Assembly (NCBI RefSeq): GCF_003253565.1 | Contig: NZ_QKUF01000041.1 | Span: forward strand, 1 to 42,666 | Reading direction: 5' to 3' | Source of the DNA: Thermosporothrix hazakensis | GTDB taxonomy: Bacteria > Chloroflexota > Ktedonobacteria > Ktedonobacterales > Ktedonobacteraceae | Length of the DNA: 42,666 nt | In this document: positions 25,525 to 33,987 of the stretch, one piece after another | Position numbering within the stretch: position 1 is the first letter of the stretch | Layout: every line of letters begins with the position of its first letter | Notes under the pieces: model-generated | Seen by the model: only the letters and a program-made list of their open reading frames with translations | The model's database searches: none | Told to the model about the DNA's origin: nothing | Position numbers and translations under genes: made by a program

Positions 25525-28182
25525 TTATGGTAAATCGAGTATATTCCGCAACATTTCTAGATGTCTCCGGGCAAGGATGTCTTTGGGATCAAGCTGAAGC
25601 GCCTGTGTATAGGTAACGAGTGCCTCTTCGTATCTTCCTAAGAGAAAGAGTGCACTGCCTTTGTTTGTAAGCGCAAGAGAAAAGGTAGGATCAAGCTGGA
25701 GAGCTTTGTCAAAGGCGATCAATGCACTTGTGTAGAGCCCAAGATCTGCGAGTATAACGCCTTTGCTATAGTGCGTCAGGGCGTTATTCGGGTCAAGTTG
25801 AAGTGCCTGCTCACAGGCGGCCAGCGCATCTTCAAGTCTTCCCATGAGATGAAGCACACTTGCTTTGTTCGTGTAGTTCGTGGGGAATGCCGGGTCAAGT
25901 TGAATCGCTTGCTCATAGGCAACTAATGCTTCTTGGCGTCTCCCGAGGCCATTGAGGGAAACTCCTTTGTTGGTATAAGCAGCGGCCAGTGTTGGATCAA
26001 GTTGAAGCGCCTGCTCGCAGATGGCCAGCGCCTTTTTATATCGACCACGATTATTGAGCAAGTTTGCCTGGTCAATAAGTTGAAGCGCTTTTCGGGGATG
26101 TCCTGACTGTGTAGATGAGGCAGGATTGCCAGTTGTCAGCGCAGAGGAGTCCTTCAATTGACTGGTGACTTCATTGTTTCCCGCTTTAAACTGTTTCAGC
26201 GGTGTATGTGCAGGGTGAGGTCCAGAGTTCTTCTCATAGTTTTCCAGGGCTGCTTGCACATCTGTTTGGAGCAGATGGTTTCTGGTCTTCAACGGATAAA
26301 GCCTGGTGATTTGCTTGTAGGTAGTCAGAGCCTCCTCATATTGACCGAGTTCAAGAAGTACAAGAACCTTCAGGTAATGAGCTTCTGCAAACTCGGGTGC
26401 AAGGTGGATTGCTTGCTCAAAATCCTGTAATGCTTCCTGGAACCTCTGCTGTGTGGTCAGTACCATTCCTTTAAGAACCAGTGCATTGACGTAATGGGGA
26501 TCGAGGCGTAGAGCCTGTTCAAGAGCGGCAAGTGCTTCCTCGTGTCGCTCCTGTCTAAAGAGTGCCTGCCCTTGTGCCTGGTATGCTCCAGCATACGTGG
26601 GCGCAATCCGTAGAGCTTGTTCACAAGCATCCAGCGCTTCCTTATAGCGCCCCAGCTCACTGAAGGCAAGGCTCTGGTTCCGATATGTGATAGGGTCATG
26701 TGGATCAAGCTTCAGGGCTTGCTGAAATGCGGTCAGAGCCTCTTCGTGCCGTCCCAGCTGCATAAGAGTAGTTCCTTTATCGCTATGAGCCGGGGCATAC
26801 GAGGGGTTGAGGCGAGTGGTTTGTTCAAGAGCTGCAAGAGCCTCCTCATATCTGCCGAGCATAGTCAAAGCCTGTGCTGCATTAAAATAGGAACCGGGAT
26901 ATAACGAATCAAGCCGCATGGCCTGCTGGCAGGCTGTGAGGGCCTCTTCATATCTGCCCAGGTGGAAAAGTGCATTGCTTTTAGCTGCGTAAGCAGGACT
27001 GAGGGAGGGCGCAAGCTGGATAGCCTCTTCAAAGACAGCGAGAGCCTTCTTGAATTGTCCCAGAAGTGCCAGTGCTTTTCCTTGATCAATGAGCCTCCCG
27101 GCTAGTTCCAGGGTCGCTTCGTTGGGGGTTAATGTTGGTGGTGCATAGGGTCTCCCGCTTAATTGCGCGTAGATAGTCATTAGCTCTTCAGCAACCTCCG
27201 CCATCGTGGCTGGTCGTGCCTCTGGCCGATACTGCAAGCATCGGCTGAGAACAGTGTGCACTTCCTCTGGCATAGGCACTTGCCATGCTTGTGCTTCTTG
27301 TTTCTCTTGCAATACTGCTCCTGCCACGGCTCCCGTACTCCAGGTGACATCGCCGATGAATAGTTCCAGTACTGAGACCGCCCAACTCCAGATATCTGTT
27401 TTGTGGGTCAATGTGCGCCCGGCAGCTTGCTCAGGTGAGTTATAGGCGGCTGTCCCTTTTGCCAGAATGCTTTGCTGTTCTGTCTGATATTTCTGTGTTT
27501 CTTCTTGCTCAGCCATGAGGAGAGTGGCAGCTTTTGCCAGCCCAAAATCACTCACTTTTGCGATCCCTTCAGCGGTAAGTAGAACGTTGTGCGGTTTGAC
27601 ATCCTGGTGGATTATCCCCTGTTCATGCGCAGCGTGCAGACCCTCGGCAACCTGAATTGCAATAATCAGGATACGCTCAAGAACATGTTGCTTCTCACCT
27701 TTATAGAGATGGCGCAGGCGAATACTTTGTTCCAGGCTCCCTTCACTGGCATATTCAGCAAACGGACAGGGAATTCCCTCTACATCCCGTACATAGAGGC
27801 AGCGCAAGATATGCGGATGGGGGGTCAGGTGGATCCAGTTCGCAACCTCACGGGTGAAGATCTTCTTGTCGTGCTGACTTCGAAAGTACTCAGGTTGAGG
27901 ACGCTTGACTGCCAGAATCGTATGTGTGGTATGGTCATACACCTTATACACAATACCCATTCCACCTTTACCAAGAACACCTTTGACCGTATACGTATTT
28001 AAGATGACATCGCCTACTTGCCAGTCTCTGAAGACACGTTCAATATTCATAGGATAGGCTATATATCCTTGCATTCCTTTTGCTGGTATGGCCTGTGATG
28101 GAGGAGAAGAGGGAGCTGTGAAGGTATTTGTTTGCCGGCGGCGACTGAAAAGGCGCTGTATGAAGGTAGGTTTCTCATCCAT
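25525..28182 (-). CDS. Serine/threonine protein kinase with a long TPR array
   Basis: An 885-residue Hanks-type kinase. The kinase domain (about residues 60-335) has the glycine loop GVLGKGGMGIVYKV, the ATP lysine in LAVKRP, the catalytic loop IIHQDVKPHNVLL and DFG in VSDFGLAKA. The catalytic loop has HQD instead of HRD. Roughly fourteen canonical TPR units follow from about residue 350 (for example ALTAFQQALKLDPHDPITYRNQSLAFSELGRYKEAL) with a short break near residue 650. No membrane segment is seen, so the protein is probably cytosolic. The ATG at 28182 is preferred over the one five codons upstream because of its AAAGGA site. The TPRs probably bind partners or substrates. Confidence 0.92.
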   Translation of the reverse strand: MDEKPTFIQRLFSRRRQTNTFTAPSSPPSQAIPAKGMQGYIAYPMNIERVFRDWQVGDVILNTYTVKGVLGKGGMGIVYKVYDHTTHTILAVKRPQPEYFRSQHDKKIFTREVANWIHLTPHPHILRCLYVRDVEGIPCPFAEYASEGSLEQSIRLRHLYKGEKQHVLERILIIAIQVAEGLHAAHEQGIIHQDVKPHNVLLTAEGIAKVSDFGLAKAATLLMAEQEETQKYQTEQQSILAKGTAAYNSPEQAAGRTLTHKTDIWSWAVSVLELFIGDVTWSTGAVAGAVLQEKQEAQAWQVPMPEEVHTVLSRCLQYRPEARPATMAEVAEELMTIYAQLSGRPYAPPTLTPNEATLELAGRLIDQGKALALLGQFKKALAVFEEAIQLAPSLSPAYAAKSNALFHLGRYEEALTACQQAMRLDSLYPGSYFNAAQALTMLGRYEEALAALEQTTRLNPSYAPAHSDKGTTLMQLGRHEEALTAFQQALKLDPHDPITYRNQSLAFSELGRYKEALDACEQALRIAPTYAGAYQAQGQALFRQERHEEALAALEQALRLDPHYVNALVLKGMVLTTQQRFQEALQDFEQAIHLAPEFAEAHYLKVLVLLELGQYEEALTTYKQITRLYPLKTRNHLLQTDVQAALENYEKNSGPHPAHTPLKQFKAGNNEVTSQLKDSSALTTGNPASSTQSGHPRKALQLIDQANLLNNRGRYKKALAICEQALQLDPTLAAAYTNKGVSLNGLGRRQEALVAYEQAIQLDPAFPTNYTNKASVLHLMGRLEDALAACEQALQLDPNNALTHYSKGVILADLGLYTSALIAFDKALQLDPTFSLALTNKGSALFLLGRYEEALVTYTQALQLDPKDILARRHLEMLRNILDLP

Positions 28183-28641
28183 AAATTGTCCTTTCATCCT
28201 TGAAGACTTTTTGTGAACTATGGAATATACACCGCTCTACATGGAACAGAGTATCAGAGAAGAACGGATTTGATCTCTCGATGAAAAGAGCATATCCCTT
28301 GTGGGAACTATGGTTCCTGTTACGGAGAGCAGTAGTGCTCCGCAGAGAGAAGGAGCCTTATTCTCTTTCACATCAAGCTTGTCATCCTTTTGGAAGTATA
28401 CCTGCACTCTTTTCTACTTACAAGTATTGCTGCTTGCATATGCAGGTAGGATGCATCATTATTCCCTGCACAGTTGCTGTATTTTTCCATCTCTCTTCCC
28501 TCACCTGGACATTGTTTCTCAACCAGATGGCAATTGAAATTCCATAGGATCCACTCTAAAATTGTGTAAAATAAAGGTTATGGAGATCAGTGCATAGGAA
28601 TACTTCAACTAGGGAATAACTTTATTATAGCAGGAGTTGCT
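28183..28641. other. Divergent intergenic region between kinase and FHA genes
   Basis: This is the spacer between two divergently transcribed signalling genes. A 115-codon frame on the plus strand (28200-28547) has no ribosome-binding site or recognisable motif and was not accepted. No RNA gene or repeat was seen. Confidence 0.45.
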
Positions 28642-29379
28642 ATGGAAACGCTTTTTCCCTTTCTTGAGATTACAGGGCCAGAGAAGCAACAGTTTCGTGT
28701 AGAACTGAACAAGGACCGAATTACAATTGGGCGCTTTGATCTCTTCAATGATGTAGCGCTGGAACCAGATCCACAACAACTCATTTCCCGCAAGGCGCAC
28801 TGCCTGCTTGAGCGCGATATGGAGGGCTGGTGGGTGGTACATAACGGAGGCGTGAACCCGACCTTTGTGCGCAAGGGAACCGATGTGATGATGGTTGAAG
28901 GGCGAACTTCGCTCAAGGAGGGGGATTGTATTCTGCTCCTTGGTAAGTTTGCAGAGGAAGGAGAGCTTTGTTATTGGGAACTGACCTTTCGTGACCCGTT
29001 TGGAACCAGGCCAGCCGGGCTAGGAAGAGGCGTTGCCTATCTGGAATATGACTGGATCGAAGGGCGACTGTTCCGTATCGAGGATGAGAAACGGCTGGAG
29101 ATTCGGGACTTGCGTCCACAAGAACATAAGCTCGTTCGATATATGGAACAGCGCAATCGTACGAATCAGCATGCTGCTGTCCTATGTACTTTTGAGGAAC
29201 TCATTGCAGCCATCTGGGGTGATGAGCCGGGACATACAGAGGCTGAAATCACGCATCTCATCTGGGAACTACGGCAGAAGCTGGAAACCAATCCCAGGGA
29301 GCCGCGTTTTTTGGAGACCGTACGTGGTCTGGGCTACCGGCTTGTCACAAAGCGGTTGCGTATGACAGCTGAAGAGTAA
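28642..29379 (+). CDS. FHA domain-winged helix transcriptional regulator
   Basis: A 245-residue regulator joining a phosphothreonine-binding FHA domain to an OmpR-type DNA-binding domain. The FHA part (about residues 5-110) has the conserved glycine-arginine turn ITIGRFDLFNDVAL, then LISRKAHCLLERDMEGWWVVHNGGVNPTFV and LKEGDCILLL. The winged helix (about 150-240) contains LRPQEHKLVRYMEQR, TFEELIAAIWG and FLETVRGLGYRL. Binding to a phosphorylated kinase could therefore be coupled to promoter control. The ATG has an AGCAGGAG site. The nearby kinases at 25525 and 30127 are possible partners, which is inference from location. Confidence 0.9.
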   Translation: METLFPFLEITGPEKQQFRVELNKDRITIGRFDLFNDVALEPDPQQLISRKAHCLLERDMEGWWVVHNGGVNPTFVRKGTDVMMVEGRTSLKEGDCILLLGKFAEEGELCYWELTFRDPFGTRPAGLGRGVAYLEYDWIEGRLFRIEDEKRLEIRDLRPQEHKLVRYMEQRNRTNQHAAVLCTFEELIAAIWGDEPGHTEAEITHLIWELRQKLETNPREPRFLETVRGLGYRLVTKRLRMTAEE

Positions 29380-29658
29380 AGGCAGATCATAGCAGAGCGA
29401 AGGGCCAATACCCGGTAGCTTTCGAGATCTGAGCGGGAGAGGCAGAATCCTTGAGACCCTGTCTGGAGCGCCAGAATGGCTGTCATATGGACAGGCCTGG
29501 ACTGAAGCATAGAAAGCAAGGATGCCCTTGCGCGGTCCTTTTTGCCGAGCGGTGTTTGTGAACGTATTCCTGTATAGAGGGTAAAAATGACAAATGCGAT
29601 AAGAGAAACATTTTTTATACAACATGTATAAAAATCAGAGCAGGTAAAAGAGTTGCGA
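29380..29658. other. Intergenic region with a short hairpin
   Basis: No gene is seen here. An inverted repeat at 29612-29634 (TTTTTATAC, AACAT, GTATAAAAA) lies about 25 bases before the next start codon. It could be an operator or a weak terminator. Confidence 0.45.
29612..29634. promoter_or_regulatory. 9-bp inverted repeat upstream of the membrane protein gene
   Basis: Perfect 9-bp arms separated by AACAT. Both arms include TATA-like sequence, so it may overlap promoter elements. Function is not known. Confidence 0.35.
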
Positions 29659-30126
29659 ATGCGACTTTTCAGCAACCCTTATGGAGGCACTGTGACGCAA
29701 TATGGAGATCTATTCGTGGTGACGCCTGGCCCTTTGCCATCTGAAAGGAGGACCCCATCTTGCTTTTTTGTCCTTCTTCGTCTCGGCTTTCTGTTCTTTC
29801 ATGTCTTCGGTCTTCCTATGGCGTTCATTCCAGGGCGCTTCCCGAAAGGTATGCTCATAGGAAGTATTATAGCTGCTGGGATTTCTATTGCGCTGTGGTT
29901 CTCTCATAAGCTCGTGTTGAGATACCTTTCAGAACTCATGCTCTGTATTGTCTGGGGAGTGGTTGGCTGGACAGGAGGGGCGAACATTCACCTATCGTGG
30001 CTTCCGGCTCCTGTACTTCCGATAGCGCTCTGTATCATTGGGTTCCTTCTCAGCGCGATCACCTCTATGTGGGCCTTTATCCGGAGTTCCTTTGTCATTG
30101 TTTCTTCTCTTCTAGAAGGAGAATAG
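29659..30126 (+). CDS. Small multi-pass membrane protein of unknown function
   Basis: A 155-residue protein with about four hydrophobic segments (FFVLLRLGFLFFHVFGLPM, GMLIGSIIAAGISIALWF, YLSELMLCIVWGVVGW and VLPIALCIIGFLLSAITSMWAFI). I do not recognise a family. The ATG at 29659 is preferred to the TTG two codons earlier, although the ribosome-binding site is weak for both. The stop codon TAG immediately precedes the ATG of the FHA-kinase gene, so the two are almost certainly cotranscribed. It could be a membrane partner of that soluble kinase, but this is inferred from position only. Confidence 0.6.
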   Translation: MRLFSNPYGGTVTQYGDLFVVTPGPLPSERRTPSCFFVLLRLGFLFFHVFGLPMAFIPGRFPKGMLIGSIIAAGISIALWFSHKLVLRYLSELMLCIVWGVVGWTGGANIHLSWLPAPVLPIALCIIGFLLSAITSMWAFIRSSFVIVSSLLEGE

Positions 30127-31506
30127 ATGTGTATGGTTGCGACGATTACCTTCACTGTCACTGCGGGTTGTATGCAGGGTACACGCTTTGTCTTTACAAC
30201 TCATGACACCCTGCTTTGTGGACGCATGAAGGATTGTCAGATATGTCTTTCCAATGATATGCAGGTATCGCGTCACCATTTTCTTTTAGAGGTGAATCCT
30301 CCAGAGGTCCGCTTGCGAGATCTGGGGAGTCGCAATGGCACCTTTGTGAACGGGAAAAAATATGGGGGGCGTCAGTCGCATGAGACTCCAGAGCAAGGCG
30401 CACAGCGCCAGTATCCCCAGGTCGATGTGCACGATCATGATGTGATTCAGGTGGGGCGAACGACTCTGGAGGTCAGAATTGAGGTGGAGCGTCATGTGTC
30501 TCGACCGATACACTGTCAATCATGTGGAAAGGATGTTTCCGCTGAGGCCGATTCTGGCAGAAGTGGTACATATCTCTGTAAGAGCTGCCAGAAGCGAATG
30601 CAGACCGAAGAGCATGGGATACAGTTGCAATCCCTACTTCAGCGGCTTCAACGACAGGCGCAAATAGATATGCCTGGTATTCCGAGCTATGAGATCGAAC
30701 GCAAGATAGGACAAGGGGGAATGGGGGCAGTCTATCTGGTTCGACACCGGGAGAACGCTTCTTACGCCGCCATGAAGGTTCTCCTTGCCCGAGTAGCTGT
30801 GGATGAACAGATGCGGAAAAAGTTCATGCGCGAAGTGGAAGTGACACGATCATTGCGGCACAAGCATATTGTCGAGTTCCTTGAATATGGTTCGCTCGAC
30901 AGTGTTTTTTACTTTCTTTTAGAATACTGTGAGGGGGGGAGCCTGTTTGATCTGATGCAAAAGCGTGGCGGGCGCCTTTCGCTGCAAGAGGCTGGACCAC
31001 TGTTGCTACAGGCATTAAAAGGGCTTGCCTTTGCACATGAGCAGGGGTTTGTCCATCGTGATCTCAAGCCGCACAATATTCTGCTGAGCAAGAGAGATGG
31101 GCAATGGATAGCCAAACTGGCTGATCTGGGACTGGCGAAAAACTTTGAACAGGCCGGGTTAAGTGGTATGACGGTTACAGGCGAAGCGGCTGGCTCCTTT
31201 CTCTATATGCCTTATGAGCAAGTGATCAATTTCAAGTATGTAAGACCGGTTAGTGATATCTGGTCGATGGGGGCCACATGCTATCATGTCCTGACTGGTC
31301 AATTCCCACGCCCACTACAACAGGGGCGCGACCCAATAGAAGTTGTTTTGTCCGGAGAGATGATACCCATACACCAACGCGCTCCCTTTCTTCCCTCACG
31401 TGTATTGAAAGTGATAGATCGCTCCCTGGCGAAGAATATGGAGGAACGTTATCAGCATGCAGGGGAGATGTATCAGGCATTGGCACAAGCGTTGCAAGAA
31501 GCTTAA
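30127..31506 (+). CDS. FHA domain-zinc ribbon-serine/threonine kinase
   Basis: A 459-residue three-part protein. Residues about 15-120 are an FHA domain (LLCGRMKDCQICLSNDMQVSRHHFLLEV and LRDLGSRNGTFVNG). Near residues 130-153, CQSCG and CKSCQ, 15 residues apart, form a zinc-ribbon-like element. Residues about 185-455 are a Hanks kinase: IGQGGMGAVYLV, lysine in AAMKVL, FVHRDLKPHNILL in the catalytic loop, and LADLGLAK with DLG in place of DFG. The C-lobe is complete, with APE replaced by MPYEQ. No membrane segment is seen. It starts directly after the TAG of the membrane protein gene with an AGGAG site. FHA-kinase fusions can recognise their own phosphorylation state. Confidence 0.92.
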   Translation: MCMVATITFTVTAGCMQGTRFVFTTHDTLLCGRMKDCQICLSNDMQVSRHHFLLEVNPPEVRLRDLGSRNGTFVNGKKYGGRQSHETPEQGAQRQYPQVDVHDHDVIQVGRTTLEVRIEVERHVSRPIHCQSCGKDVSAEADSGRSGTYLCKSCQKRMQTEEHGIQLQSLLQRLQRQAQIDMPGIPSYEIERKIGQGGMGAVYLVRHRENASYAAMKVLLARVAVDEQMRKKFMREVEVTRSLRHKHIVEFLEYGSLDSVFYFLLEYCEGGSLFDLMQKRGGRLSLQEAGPLLLQALKGLAFAHEQGFVHRDLKPHNILLSKRDGQWIAKLADLGLAKNFEQAGLSGMTVTGEAAGSFLYMPYEQVINFKYVRPVSDIWSMGATCYHVLTGQFPRPLQQGRDPIEVVLSGEMIPIHQRAPFLPSRVLKVIDRSLAKNMEERYQHAGEMYQALAQALQEA

Positions 31507-32454
31507 GGGCATGGTCAACCACTCTCGACAGAAGTCCCGGCTCGTGCCTGTATCTCTTAAGCCGGGGAGTAACTTCTCTTCCGCCAAAGGAGGAGTGAAG
31601 TGAAGGTGCTGTCGGCAATACTTTGCGGGGCTCGACAATGAGTTTCGAGCAGGTTTCAATCCTCAGCACTCTGGAGAGCGAGCTTGGCCCACTCTTGTAG
31701 ACAGGGCTAATGGGGGAAACATCCTCTCTTCAACTTGAGAAGGCTGGTGTCCCTTAAAGAAGAGTGAAGACGCTGATGTTTGGAAAACACCTATATATTC
31801 AAGGATGATCTGCCGCGCCTGATCCCGTGTGAGAATGCTGGTTCGAGGGACACATTCTCATTTTCAAGGTGCTCCAGAATGACCACATATTAGCGTTATC
31901 TTAACAATTGCCTGTCTGGGTCATACGCACCAGAATTGTATGTTTTACCACCATTGTAGCTAGCGAGAAGGAGAAGTGGCACCAGGATAGGAAAAACAGA
32001 CAAGGAGATAGCGAGAGCCAAGTAAGCATACAAGCACAACCGGGCGCATGAGGCATCATCTTGCCTCACATGTACAGTGGGTTAGGCATGTGTTGCCCGC
32101 TGCTGAAGCCAGCGCAGGCGTTCTTGGGAACGGGCCAGTTCTCCTATGTGCTCAAGAAACGGCGCCAGCGGCATGGGGTTCCGATCAATCTTTTGATCGG
32201 AACCCGCTTGAGCAGCGTACTGCCTTGCAGCACAAGAAACTGGGCGAGTATGAGCGTCAACCACCAATGTATGCTTTACCAACCTCGTGAATGGGAAGCT
32301 CCAAACACATCGTGAACGTTCCAATTCAAATGAGGGTGTGCTGGCTTGCTTAGCCAGCCGGGTGTGATTTTCATGATGGTTGCTTTACTCATAGCATGTA
32401 ACCATCTTTGAAGGTGACTCCGGGATCGGGTATTAAACCGCCATCCTTGCAAGG
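31507..32454. other. Long noncoding region with inverted repeats
   Basis: No credible gene was found. It holds several hairpins: 31536-31566 (CCCGGCT/AGCCGGG, possibly the end of the kinase transcript), 32176-32205, 32340-32358 (GCTGGCT/AGCCAGC) and 32442-32457. Frames at 31250-31669 and 32048-32324 have no start signals or family motifs and were not accepted. Confidence 0.45.
32176..32205. repeat. Perfect 13-bp inverted repeat
   Basis: GGGTTCCGATCAA (32176-32188), a 4-base loop TCTT, and TTGATCGGAACCC (32193-32205). It is followed by GCTTGAGC, not a T tract, so it is not a typical terminator. It could be a protein-binding site or a recombination or mobilisation site. Confidence 0.7.
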
Positions 32455-32457
32455 ATG
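32442..32457. repeat. 16-bp perfect palindrome
   Basis: CATCCTTGCAAGGATG has twofold symmetry with no spacer. It lies at the start of the methyltransferase-like fragment. It may be an operator or a chance palindrome. Confidence 0.5.
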
Positions 32458-32547
32458 TGTCAACATGTCTACTCCGTAGAGCGTGACCCGAAGCGGGTTG
32501 CGTTTGTGCAGGATCGTTTGGCGAAACTCAGAGTAGGGAATGTGAGG
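32455..32547 (+). pseudogene. Fragment of a SAM-dependent methyltransferase (PCMT-like)
   Basis: Thirty residues (HVYSVERDPKRVAFVQDRLA, then KLRVGNV) match the strand-helix unit with the acidic SAM-ribose-binding residue in protein-isoaspartate or precorrin-type methyltransferases. Neither the upstream glycine-rich motif nor the downstream GDG motif is present in any frame. It is therefore a remnant. The neighbouring frame continues with unrelated Arg/Gly-rich sequence. Confidence 0.45.
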
Positions 32548-33322
32548 GAAGAGGCGGGGCAGAAAGGCAATGCAGGCAGGGGGGTCTCCAGAGAGCGTGA
32601 AGGGTGTCGGTGTGACTTTCGGGAGCGAGGCCTATATTGAAGGAGATCGCTTGAGATTCTCGTGAAGGTCGGGTATACTGAAGGGGAGCGGTTGAAGATA
32701 CAACACTTCAACCGGATGAATGAAAGGAGGGGGTGTACTAGTGGTTGCTACCACGTGTTTGGGCGTGAAAACGCTGCACACATGAGGTGAAGATGCTGCT
32801 GTGAGGGCAGCGTGTGGGCGTTGTGGTGTGAAGAAAGGCAACCTTGCCAGTGCTCGTTTTGGCAGACCGACACTGGCAAGGTCCCAACAAAGCGGTCAAG
32901 ACCGCACCGATACTATACCATACTCTCTGTGCTCTGGCTAGATCGTGTTGCAAAGAGATTGTCTTCAATCCTGCCTGAGTGCGCGGCTGGTGGTGTGTGT
33001 TCCCCGCTTTTTCCGTTCGTCGAGAGGCCAGTGGGCAGTGACATGTAGTCATCTGTTCTGCCCTTTTTCAGCCAGGATGCTTCAGAACGGATGCCTGCTT
33101 CCTTGCTGCTCGCGAGAGCAGAGCGCTCATGGAGCGCTTGTATGATGCGCAATCCTCAGGTCCTTTGTGGTGAGGGATGAGGACGCTGCCTGTCAGTGAT
33201 TTTCCTCTGGGTGTGGTGTCGGCGTGCTGTGTGCATGTGGTCATGCCGGTACGTACGAAGAGAGAAGCTGGAGGTGTTTTTTGATCATGGAGATGAAGAA
33301 AGAGAGATAGGAGGAGGGAGAT
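32548..33322. other. Noncoding region rich in inverted repeats before the XRE gene
   Basis: No accepted gene lies in this stretch of about 0.8 kb. Its main content is the cluster of inverted repeats at 32689-32905. It directly precedes the plus-strand plasmid-like module, so it should contain that module's promoter and possibly other cis sites. Confidence 0.5.
32689..32905. repeat. Cluster of three inverted repeats
   Basis: Three perfect inverted repeats occur within 217 bases. One is CGGTTGAAG/CTTCAACCG (32689-32697, 32706-32714). The second is ACCTTGCCAGTG/CACTGGCAAGGT (32841-32852, 32871-32882), with an 18-base spacer. The third is GCGGTC/GACCGC (32892-32897, 32900-32905). The second has the size of an oriT or terminator stem but no T tract. 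Position and density suggest a cis-acting site of the element, for example oriT or an operator region, but this is unproven. Confidence 0.5.
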
Positions 33323-33568
33323 ATGCGACAAGAGAGAAGAAAGCCGTCGGTGCTGCGACAAGTACGCAAGGAGTTGGACCTGACCCGCGAGGATATCGTG
33401 CGACGGGCGCGAATCTCGGCGTCGACGATTCGCAATGCGGAGTTGGGGCGGACGGTGCGGCAGCGCTCGGCCGTGCAGATTCTCACGGCGATTAATGAGG
33501 TGCTGCGCATGCGCCAGCAGCCGCCATTGACGTTGGAGGCGTTGCATCTGGTGCTCCTGGAGGAGTGA
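33323..33568 (+). CDS. XRE-family helix-turn-helix regulator
   Basis: An 81-residue protein dominated by a Cro/C1-type domain: LRQVRKELDLTREDIVRRARISASTIRNAELGR, with recognition helix SASTIRNAE. AVQILTAINEVLRMR is the closing helix. The C-terminus (PPLTLEALHLVLLEE) could mediate dimer contacts. The ATG has a GGAGGAGGGAG site. It is the first gene of the plus-strand plasmid-like module and follows a noncoding region full of inverted repeats, so control of the module is the likely role. It is unlike the XRE protein at 7531 beyond the common fold. Confidence 0.87.
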   Translation: MRQERRKPSVLRQVRKELDLTREDIVRRARISASTIRNAELGRTVRQRSAVQILTAINEVLRMRQQPPLTLEALHLVLLEE

Positions 33569-33667
33569 GCAGCGGAGCCCCTGCGGGGGACGCAGGAGCG
33601 ACCCTGCTGGAAGCCCTACTTGTAGGATGAGCGTATGACAGGATGGACGTGTGAAAGGAGGAAGGGT

Positions 33668-33943
33668 ATGGATGAGGTATGCTTGCCCCGGCGGGCGATG
33701 AGGCTGCGGATTCACTGTGAACCGCTGGAGACGCCTGCGCGGTTGTTTTGTCCGGTGTGGGCGGAGGCCCCCTTTACGCTCGAGGTCTCTGATGCGGAGT
33801 GGCAGCAGACGACGCTGCTGTCAAGCGTCCGGTTCGGGCAGGAGTCGGTCTGTCCGGTGGTGCTGCGGCCAGAGATGGTGGTGCGGGTGCTCTGTGGGGG
33901 GCTGCTGCTGGAGCTACAGGTGCGAGCCGTCGCGCGGGCATAA
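33668..33943 (+). CDS. Small hypothetical protein
   Basis: A 91-residue protein that I do not recognise. It has beta-rich alternating sequence (MRLRIHCEPLETPARLFCPVW and PEMVVRVLCGGLLLELQVRAVAR) and two cysteines in the first 40 residues. No signal peptide is seen. The ATG at 33668 is chosen over one eleven codons upstream because of a perfect AAAGGAGGAAGG site. It lies 44 bases before the translocase gene and is probably cotranscribed with it. Confidence 0.6.
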   Translation: MDEVCLPRRAMRLRIHCEPLETPARLFCPVWAEAPFTLEVSDAEWQQTTLLSSVRFGQESVCPVVLRPEMVVRVLCGGLLLELQVRAVARA

Positions 33944-33987
33944 GAGCGCTGATGAGGCGCTGTGAGAACGATGAAAGAGGCAGACGA

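Noticed and set aside
28200..28547. A 115-codon plus-strand frame between the kinase and FHA genes.
   Set aside because: It starts at the kinase's own 5' edge, has no ribosome-binding site and shows no family motif.
31507..32040. Group II intron, RNase P RNA or tmRNA in the gap after the FHA kinase.
   Set aside because: Short stems exist, but no conserved domain V, RNase P core or tRNA-like end could be recognised.
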